Origin: Cellulomonas sp. WB94
Lineage (GTDB): Bacteria; Actinomycetota; Actinomycetes; Actinomycetales; Cellulomonadaceae
Assembly: GCF_003115775.1 (NCBI RefSeq)
Contig: NZ_QEES01000002.1
Span: forward strand, 124,001 to 188,000
Length of the DNA stretch: 64,000 bases
Reading direction: 5' to 3'
The notes under the pieces: generated by a model
Database searches by the model: none
The model's input: the letters and a program-made list of their open reading frames with translations, nothing else
What the model was told of the DNA's origin: nothing
In this document: positions 57,822-64,000 of the stretch, one piece after another
Numbering within the stretch: position 1 is the first letter of the stretch
Layout: each line of letters starts with the position of its first letter
Position numbers and translations under genes: made by a program

Positions 57822-60113
57822 TCAGTGGGCGGGTACGAGGCTGAACGCGCCCTCTTCTTCTTGGGCGTTGTGCAGGCGCAGGACCGCGTAGAGCCCGTAC
57901 AGCAGGCGCCTGAGCTCGACGACGTCCTCCGGCTGGACCGTGTCGTTGTCGACGTCGCGGAGCAGCCGACGCAGCCGGTTGACCTGGTGCTCGATCTCCG
58001 CGTGGGTCCGGCTCAGCGACGCGGTCGCGTCCGAGCCGCCGAGCGCGCGGGCGACGAGCGGAACGAGCAACGCCTCATCGGCACGCTCGTGCGGGATGAG
58101 CTCCCGCTCGAGCCGGTCGAGCAGCGCGTGCGCCGGGACGAGGTCGCTGTCCCGGGTCGAGAGCGCGTCGGCCACGCCGCGGATCTGCTCGACGACGGCA
58201 TGCATCGCATCGTGCTCGGTTCGCAGGACGTGCGCGGTGGCGATGTCGGACGGCGTCATCGCGATCGTGTGGACCGCGCCCGGGAGCACCGCGCGCAGGG
58301 CGATCCCCATCGCCAGCACGTCGATGGCCTCCTGCAGGACCGCGCCGGCCGCGGGCGGCAGCAGCCCGACTGCGGCCGCGACCATGGCTGCGAGCGACAG
58401 TCCCATGCCGACGACGACCGCCTGCATCGCGATCCGCCTGGACCGGCGGGCGATCAGGATCGCGTCGGCGAGGGCGTCGATGCGGTCGACGGTCAGGACC
58501 ACGTCGGCCGCCTCCGACGACGCCGTCGCACCGCGCGCGGCCAGAGCCACCCCGACCCCGGCAGCGGCAAGCGCCGGGGCGTCGTTCACGCCGTCGCCGA
58601 CCATGATCGTCGCGGCGTGCGCACCCTCGGTCCGGATGGCGGCGAGCTTGTCGGCCGGGTCGCAGTCGGCCAGCACGGTGTCGACCCCGACGATCCGACC
58701 CACGGTGTCCGCGATGTCGGCCCGGTCGCCCGTGACCAGGACCACGCGGCTGACACCGACCTCGCGCAGGGCACGGACCGTCCGCGGCGCGTCGGGCCGG
58801 ATCGGGTCCTCGAGCAGGAAGGCGCCCACTGGCGCACCGTCGACCGCGATGAACACGGTGAGCGAGCCGTCGAGGTCCGCGCGCCGGCGCACCTGGCGCA
58901 CCCACGCGGCGGGAGCGTCGCCGACGATCCACACAGCCTTGCCGAGCCGCACCTCATGACCGCCGACCCGGCCCCGCAGGCCGTATCCGTGCTCTTCCTG
59001 GACGTCCTGGGGCATCTCGAGGGCGAGCTCGCGGCGGGTTGCTGCGGTCACGATCGAGCTGGCCAGGACGTGCGGCGAGACCTGGTCGAGCGAGGCGGCC
59101 AGGCGCAGCAGCTCGTCGGCGTCCACGTGGTCGCTCGCGGTGACCACGTCGGCGAGCGCGGGTTGGCCCTGGGTCAGCGTGCCCGTCTTGTCGAACAGCA
59201 TCACGCGACCCGCGGCCAGGCGCTCGAGCGCGCCACCGCCCTTGATGACCACCCCGATGTGAGCCGCGCGGGACAGCCCCGACATGATGGCGATGGGCGC
59301 CGCGAGCAGCAACGGGCAGGGCGTCGCCACCACCAGCACAGCGACCGCGCGCACCGGGTCCGCACTCAGCGCCCACGCGGCGCCGGCCAGCAGCAGGGTG
59401 AGCGGGACGAACACGACAGCGATGCGGTCGGCCGCGCGCACGAACGGCGCCGAGGACGCCTGAGCCTGCTCCACGAGCCGCACCACGCCCGCGTAGGTGG
59501 ACTCCGCCGCGACCGCAGTCGCCATGAGGTCGAGCGGGGGGCCTGCGTTGACGACACCGCTGCGCACCACGTCGCCCGCGGGCCGCTCGACCGGCAGCGA
59601 CTCGCCCGTCAGCACCGCCTCGTCCAGGACGGCGCCCGACATGAGCCGGCCGTCGACCGGGACGACCTCCCCCGTGCCCACCAGGAGCAGGTCGCCCCGG
59701 GCGACCTCATCCACCGGCACGTCGACGACGCAACCGGCGACACGACGACGGGCCGTCCGAGGGGCCCGCTCGACCAGCAGGCTCAGCTCGCGGCGGGCCC
59801 GCGCCGACGCGTGCGCGTCGAGCAGCTGACCCGTGCCCAGCATGACCGTGATCATGGCGCCCGCGAACGACTCGTTGACCCAGAGGGCACCGGCCAGCGC
59901 GAGCAGCGCGATGACGTCGACGCTCGGTTGACGGCGGCGCACGGCGCTGACGGTCCACGCGACCGAGAACACCAGTCCGAGCACGGTGCCGCCGACCCAC
60001 GCAGCGTCCGCCACGGTGGTCACGTGCGCCAGCCAGGCAGCCCCACCGCCCGCGAGCAGCACGGTCGACGCGACGAACAGCAGCAGCTCGACCCGATCAC
60101 GCCACCACGTCAT
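57822..60113 (-). CDS. P1B-5-type heavy-metal ATPase fused to a C-terminal hemerythrin domain
   Basis: This 763-residue P-type ATPase has the membrane-metal motif TPCP (264-267), the phosphorylation DKTGTLT (Asp308), TGES at 169-172 and the hinge GDGVNDAP (507-514). The TM6 signature QEAID (594-598) with TPCP defines the P1B-5 group, whose known members transport Ni2+ and Fe2+. Residues about 628-763 form a hemerythrin-like four-helix domain, with His634, His675, His704/His709 and His748 followed by acidic residues, which can bind a di-iron centre and sense oxygen or iron. ATG 60113 begins MTWWRDR. No N-terminal HMA domain is present. Confidence 0.93.
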   Translation of the reverse strand: MTWWRDRVELLLFVASTVLLAGGGAAWLAHVTTVADAAWVGGTVLGLVFSVAWTVSAVRRRQPSVDVIALLALAGALWVNESFAGAMITVMLGTGQLLDAHASARARRELSLLVERAPRTARRRVAGCVVDVPVDEVARGDLLLVGTGEVVPVDGRLMSGAVLDEAVLTGESLPVERPAGDVVRSGVVNAGPPLDLMATAVAAESTYAGVVRLVEQAQASSAPFVRAADRIAVVFVPLTLLLAGAAWALSADPVRAVAVLVVATPCPLLLAAPIAIMSGLSRAAHIGVVIKGGGALERLAAGRVMLFDKTGTLTQGQPALADVVTASDHVDADELLRLAASLDQVSPHVLASSIVTAATRRELALEMPQDVQEEHGYGLRGRVGGHEVRLGKAVWIVGDAPAAWVRQVRRRADLDGSLTVFIAVDGAPVGAFLLEDPIRPDAPRTVRALREVGVSRVVLVTGDRADIADTVGRIVGVDTVLADCDPADKLAAIRTEGAHAATIMVGDGVNDAPALAAAGVGVALAARGATASSEAADVVLTVDRIDALADAILIARRSRRIAMQAVVVGMGLSLAAMVAAAVGLLPPAAGAVLQEAIDVLAMGIALRAVLPGAVHTIAMTPSDIATAHVLRTEHDAMHAVVEQIRGVADALSTRDSDLVPAHALLDRLERELIPHERADEALLVPLVARALGGSDATASLSRTHAEIEHQVNRLRRLLRDVDNDTVQPEDVVELRRLLYGLYAVLRLHNAQEEEGAFSLVPAH

Positions 60114-60203
60114 ACGACCATCCTCCGGACGCCCGACACCGGCCGGAACGGACCGAACGTCCCGAGATCGCCCCGCCGCGCCCGGCGGCGCCGACGCCCG
60201 TCC

Positions 60204-62144
60204 TCACCGGTAGGTGCGACGCACGTTCGCCTTGGTGGACGGGCCGGTCGGCGCGGGCGAGATCCACGGACCGGTGCCCTCGGACGGGTCGAGCACCCCG
60301 CGCTCGAGCCACTGCACCTTCCCGTCCAGCACGGCGAGGGCCAAGGCGCGGTCTCCCGCGTCGGTGCTGCGACGCAGCTGCCGGAAGAGCTCGTCGACCC
60401 GCACTCTCGACTGCGCGCAGAATGCGTCCGCCAGCCCGTACGCGCTCGCGCCGACCGTCGCGTCCTGCGCGCGCAGAGACTCGGCGCGCGTGCAGACCGC
60501 AGCCATCGCGAAGAGCTCGGCGCCGATGTCGACGATGCGTCCGAGCAGCGCCTGCTTCTGCTCGAGGCCGGTCTGCCACCGCGCCATCGCGGCGAACGTC
60601 CGCCGAGCCAGCGCGCGCGACGAGCGTTCGACGTAGCGCAGGTGCCGCGCGAGTCGCCCGAACTCCGGGTAGGCGCCGGGCAACGACCCCGTGCCCACGA
60701 CCAGCTGCGGCAGCCAGCGCGCGTAGAACCCGCTCGCGTGCACGGCCGCCCTCGCCTTGGCGCCGAGGCTCGAGTCTGCCGACGCCAGGTCACCCGCCGC
60801 AGCGAGGTGCGCGTCGACGGCCTCGCGCGCGATCAGGAGCCGCATGATCTCCGAGGACCCCTCGAAGATCCGGTTGATGCGCATGTCGCGCAGGAGGCGC
60901 TCGACCGGGACGGCCCGCTCACCGCGGGCAGCGAGCGAGTCGGCCGTCTCGTAGCCACGCCCGCCGCGGATCTGCACGAGCTCGTCCGCCACGACGTAAC
61001 CCATCTCGCTCGCCCACAGCTTGGCCAGCGCCGCCTCGATCCGGATGTCCTTGAGGCCGGCGTCGGCCATGGCCGCAGAGAGCTCGAACACCGACTCGAT
61101 CGCGAACGTCGTCGCGGCGATGAAGGCGACCTTCTTGCCGACCGCCTCGTGCCGGCCGATCGCCTTGCCCCACTGGACACGCTCGGTCGACCACTCGCGC
61201 GCGATCTTCAGCGACCACTTGGCGGCTCCCGCACAGATCGCCGGGATGGACAGCCGACCGCTGTTCAGCGTCGTCAGCGCGATCTTGAGCCCCTGGCCCT
61301 CCGCGCCGAGCCGGTTCGCGACCGGGACCCGCACGTGGTCGAACCGCGTGACACCGTTCTCCATCCCCCGCAGGCCCATGAACGCGTTGCGGTTCTCCAC
61401 GGTGATGCCGGGCGACCCCGCCTCCACGACGAACGCGGTGATGCCTCCGCGATGCCCGTCGCTCCGCGGCACGGTGGCCATGACGACGAGCAGCTCGGCG
61501 ATCGGGCCGTTGGTCGTCCACAGCTTCACGCCGTCCAGGAGGTAGGCCGAGCCGTCGTCGGTCGGCCTCGCCGTCGAGCCCATGCGCGCCGGGTCGGAAC
61601 CGACGTCGGGCTCGGTGAGCAGGAACGCCGAGATGGCACCCGCTGCGCACCGCGGCAGGAACTCCCGCTTCTGCTCCTCGGAGCCGAACTGCCGCACCGG
61701 CTCGGGAACCCCGATGGACTGGTGCGCGGAGATCAGCGCGCCGATGCTCGGGTGCACCGTGCTGAGGACCATGAGCGCCCGGCCGTAGTACACGAGCGGC
61801 AGCCCGAGCCCGCCGTACTCACGGGGGATCTTGATCCCGAACGCGCCGAGCGTCGTCAGACCCTTGATGTACTCGTCGGGGATCCGGTCGTCGCGCTCGA
61901 TCCTGGCGCCGTCGAGCGTCGCGCAGTACGCGGTCAGGTCGGCGAGGAACGCCTCGCCGCGTGCCGCGTCCTGCGGGTTCGCCCCGGGGTACGGATGGAT
62001 GAGCGAGAGGTCGAACGCGCCGAGGTACAGCCCCTTGGCGAAGCTGGGCCGAACCCACTCGGTCTCGCGTGCCGCCTCCGCGACCGCGCGTGCGGTGCGC
62101 TCGCTCACGTCGTGCGTCGTGGTCTGTACGGGCTGTGCGCTCAT
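60204..62144 (-). CDS. Acyl-CoA dehydrogenase with C-terminal extension
   Basis: This 646-residue flavoenzyme oxidises acyl-CoA to trans-2-enoyl-CoA. The N-terminal domain has LTTLGAFGIKIPREYGGLGL, then SIGALISAHQSIGVPEP and AFLLTEPDVGSDPARM. The FAD-binding core has NRIFEGSSEIMRLLIAREAV. A further domain of about 175 residues (after residue 470) resembles the extra C-terminal region of VLCAD-type and ACAD9-like enzymes. ATG 62144 has AAGGGG upstream. The gene follows the P-type ATPase by 90 bp on the same strand but is probably independent. Confidence 0.93.
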   Translation of the reverse strand: MSAQPVQTTTHDVSERTARAVAEAARETEWVRPSFAKGLYLGAFDLSLIHPYPGANPQDAARGEAFLADLTAYCATLDGARIERDDRIPDEYIKGLTTLGAFGIKIPREYGGLGLPLVYYGRALMVLSTVHPSIGALISAHQSIGVPEPVRQFGSEEQKREFLPRCAAGAISAFLLTEPDVGSDPARMGSTARPTDDGSAYLLDGVKLWTTNGPIAELLVVMATVPRSDGHRGGITAFVVEAGSPGITVENRNAFMGLRGMENGVTRFDHVRVPVANRLGAEGQGLKIALTTLNSGRLSIPAICAGAAKWSLKIAREWSTERVQWGKAIGRHEAVGKKVAFIAATTFAIESVFELSAAMADAGLKDIRIEAALAKLWASEMGYVVADELVQIRGGRGYETADSLAARGERAVPVERLLRDMRINRIFEGSSEIMRLLIAREAVDAHLAAAGDLASADSSLGAKARAAVHASGFYARWLPQLVVGTGSLPGAYPEFGRLARHLRYVERSSRALARRTFAAMARWQTGLEQKQALLGRIVDIGAELFAMAAVCTRAESLRAQDATVGASAYGLADAFCAQSRVRVDELFRQLRRSTDAGDRALALAVLDGKVQWLERGVLDPSEGTGPWISPAPTGPSTKANVRRTYR

Positions 62145-62226
62145 CGGGACCCCTTGGCGCGGCCCGCCGGTCACAGGCCCGTCGCGTGCTGCCGATGCTA
62201 CGCGCGGGCCGCTGCGGCGGCCTGCG

Positions 62227-63102
62227 CTAGGCCGTGGGCACGGCCGTGCGGACCGGGTCGACCGGGTCCAGCGCCCAGCGGATCGTCGCCGTGACGGCCT
62301 TGCCCCCGGCGCGCAGCACCGGGTCGAGCGCGGGGACCGCCGGCAGCGCGAGCTCACGCCTGGCCCACACGGGCAGCAGGCCGACCCCGGCCGCGGCGAT
62401 CAGGGCGTACCCCGGCCGGGCCGGCCACGGCAGCGGCGGGGTGAGCAGCAGGAACCGTGCCACGTCGCGCGCAGGCCCGGTGCTCGCAAGCTCGGGACGG
62501 AACCCCGCGAGGCTCGCACGCAGCTCCGCGAGCGTGGTGGGCACGTCCTGCGCACCCAGGGCGCGCGCGACGACGGCCGCCTGTGCCACGTACTCGTCGC
62601 ACCCGTCGCGGTCGAGCGGTCGGCGGCCGAAGATCTGGTGCGCGAGCAGGAAGCTCTCCGCCTCGACGACGTGCACCCAGGTCAGCAGGTGGGCGTCGGA
62701 CGCCGCGTACGCCACGCCGCTGGGCGTCTCGCCGACGACCCGCTTGTGCCTCGCGCGCACGATGCGCACTGCGCGCTCGGCAGCCTCGACGGTGCCGAAG
62801 GTCGTGGTCGCGATGAACGTCGCGGTGTTCTGCAGCCGACCCCACGGGTTCGACCGGTACCCGGAGTGGTCGGCGACGGCCTGCATCACCTGCGGGTGCA
62901 GCGACTGCAGGAGCAGCGCCCGCACACCGCCGACGAACATCGACGCGTCGCCGTGCACGCGCCCGATCGGGCTCTCGGGGTCGAACCAGCGCGGCCCGGG
63001 CGTCCGGTGGATCTCGTTGCGCGCAGCGTCGGCCTCGGGGCCCGCGACCCGGCTCAGGAGGGCATGGGCGAGGGCGGCACGGGGCTGCGCGAGGAGACTC
63101 AC
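62227..63102 (-). CDS. Oxygenase MpaB/DUF2236 family protein
   Basis: This 291-residue protein of the latex-clearing protein/MpaB (DUF2236) family, which holds a b-type haem, contains VHGDASMFVGGVRALLLQSLHPQVMQAVADHSGYRSNPWGRLQNTATFI, its N-terminal hallmark, and DAHLLTWVHVVEAESFLLAH later. No signal peptide is seen, so it is probably cytosolic or membrane-associated. GTG 63102 overlaps the GtrA-containing gene stop in GTGA. The function in this organism is unknown. Confidence 0.88.
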   Translation of the reverse strand: MSLLAQPRAALAHALLSRVAGPEADAARNEIHRTPGPRWFDPESPIGRVHGDASMFVGGVRALLLQSLHPQVMQAVADHSGYRSNPWGRLQNTATFIATTTFGTVEAAERAVRIVRARHKRVVGETPSGVAYAASDAHLLTWVHVVEAESFLLAHQIFGRRPLDRDGCDEYVAQAAVVARALGAQDVPTTLAELRASLAGFRPELASTGPARDVARFLLLTPPLPWPARPGYALIAAAGVGLLPVWARRELALPAVPALDPVLRAGGKAVTATIRWALDPVDPVRTAVPTA

Positions 63103-64000
63103 CCCCTGATCGTCACACGGGCGGCTGGGACGGACCCGCGGGCGAACACGAGGCGTCGCTGCACCTGGTAGCTGACGACGAACAGCGTCGCCTCCGTGAG
63201 GACCTTCGCAGCCAGCAGCGGCAGCCCGGTGCGCGTCAGGAACGAGAGCAGGCCGTAGCTCGCGGCGAGCAGGGCGACCGCCAGCACCCAGTACTGGAGC
63301 GCCGCTGCGCCGAGGCGCTTGTCCTGACCGTGGGCGAAGACGAGCCGCCGGTTCGCCGCGAAGTTGGCGGTCGAGCTGATCACCCGCGCACCCACCACGG
63401 ACGCGAGCAGGTTCCCGGTGACGGCGTGCAGCGCGAGCAGCGCCACCGTGTCCAGGGCGAACGCCGCCAAGGAGGACAACGAGAACCGCAGGAGCGGCGC
63501 ACAGACCCGGACCGAGTCCACCACCGGGCGGAAGTGCGAGGACAGGTTGCCGTCGAGGTAGATCGTCTCGATCCCGACCCCCTCGACGTCGTAGCCGGCG
63601 CCGCCCGCACGCAGCAGCAGGTTCAGCTCGTACTCGAACCGGTCGCCGTCGACGGTCTGCAGCCAGTCGAGCATCGACGCGGGATAGCCGCGCAGACCGG
63701 TCTGGGTGTCCTGGACGGGCAGGTGCGTCGCCATCCGGACCAGCACGCCCGTGGCGGCGTTGCCGAACCGGCTGCGCGCCGGCACCGCACCCGTGAAGCG
63801 GCGCTCCCCCAGGACCATCGCGTCGCAGGCGCCGTGCAGCCGGTCGGCGACACGGAGGATGTCGACGACGGTGTGCTGGCCGTCGCAGTCGGCGCAGACG
63901 ACGTCCTCGCCGGGGTGGTGGAGCGCGACGTGGCGGAACCCCTCCTTGAGCGCGTGGCCCTTCCCGCGGTTGGTGGCGTACCCGATCACGGTGCACCCCA
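63099..64000 (-). CDS. Glycosyltransferase family 2 fused to a GtrA-like membrane domain (start lies beyond the window)
   Basis: The visible part begins within a GT-A domain: GCTVIGYATNRGKGHALKEGF, then VCADCDGQHTV (the DxD-like site), ERRFTGAVPARSRFGN and DTQTGLRGYP, all typical of dolichol-phosphate mannosyltransferase-like enzymes. The C-terminal 140 residues form a GtrA domain of four helices (LLRFSLSSLAAFALDTVALLAL ...). It would build or flip lipid-linked sugars. The frame is open to base 64000, so the N terminus is missing. It is translationally coupled to the downstream MpaB gene. Confidence 0.9.
   Translation of the reverse strand, partial: GCTVIGYATNRGKGHALKEGFRHVALHHPGEDVVCADCDGQHTVVDILRVADRLHGACDAMVLGERRFTGAVPARSRFGNAATGVLVRMATHLPVQDTQTGLRGYPASMLDWLQTVDGDRFEYELNLLLRAGGAGYDVEGVGIETIYLDGNLSSHFRPVVDSVRVCAPLLRFSLSSLAAFALDTVALLALHAVTGNLLASVVGARVISSTANFAANRRLVFAHGQDKRLGAAALQYWVLAVALLAASYGLLSFLTRTGLPLLAAKVLTEATLFVVSYQVQRRLVFARGSVPAARVTIRG

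Noticed and set aside
57048-62294. Very long plus-strand frame of 1748 codons
   Set aside because: It is antisense to the P-type ATPase, acyl-CoA dehydrogenase and others; Arg/His/Gly-rich without domains, a typical high-GC shadow.

Overview
The window is a gene-dense stretch of a high-GC, Gram-positive actinobacterial chromosome. The very high G+C at third codon positions, frequent GTG starts and 4-bp GTGA/ATGA gene overlaps point there. So do the actinobacterial families DUF2017, DUF3039, DUF4916 and DUF4921, and the order pncB / clpS-DUF2017 / murI-MBL-rph-rdgB. The overall protein style looks like Micrococcales, possibly Cellulomonadaceae; that last step is an inference. I see no prophage, insertion sequence or CRISPR array. 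Two genes run off the window: a prolyl oligopeptidase on the left and a glycosyltransferase/GtrA protein on the right. || Left part (1-16.5 kb): small housekeeping and accessory genes (MscS channel, PTS EIIB, truncated haemoglobin, thioesterases, an SDR/DUF2867 fusion). These lead into a minus-strand block in which two paralogous pairs of dynamin-like/membrane GTPases bracket ettA and an ssb paralogue. || 15.8-27.3 kb: four tRNA genes (Arg-TCT, His-GTG, Lys-CTT, Leu-TAG), oligoribonuclease, and an osmoprotectant (quaternary amine) ABC transporter. Its binding protein appears circularly permuted, and its ATPase gene overlaps an ATP-grasp gene. A flavoprotein reductase, a GroES-like protein, a Bcp peroxiredoxin and thioredoxin follow. 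|| 27.3-40.5 kb: an ABC-F protein translated next to rdgB and rph, a metallo-hydrolase with murI, DUF2017 with clpS, divergent pncB, a DEAD/DEAH helicase with DUF3039, a PfkB kinase and pgi. || 40.5-47.1 kb: small regulators, an ArsR-SRPBCC pair, a cold-shock gene with a long leader, an S4 protein, a second PAP2 phosphatase, the luxS-mtnN pair that makes AI-2 precursor and recycles SAH/MTA, a broken DinB (DUF664) gene, a ribbon-helix-helix protein with a histone-like tail, and a pentapeptide-repeat protein. || 47.1-54.8 kb: the most striking unit, a seven-gene minus-strand operon. An ArsR regulator is followed by a NuoB-like FeS subunit, a HyfB-like antiporter, HycD-, HyfE- and HyfF-like membrane subunits, and a NuoC/D (HycE)-like large subunit. 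The large subunit has all four [NiFe]-ligand cysteines replaced by Ser/Thr. This is an energy-converting-hydrogenase-related (Ehr) complex, and as I recall the gene order matches Rv0081-Rv0087 of Mycobacterium tuberculosis. || 54.9-64 kb: a DUF4921 GalT-like protein, an acetate-uptake transporter under a palindromic operator, an N-terminally truncated F420/LLM oxidoreductase, a P1B-5 metal ATPase fused to a hemerythrin domain, a large acyl-CoA dehydrogenase, an MpaB-family protein and the partial glycosyltransferase. || A recurrent regulatory theme is a TANNNT (-10) box, often TAGGCT, TAGCGT or TACGTT, only 5-8 nt before the start codon. This implies many leaderless mRNAs.
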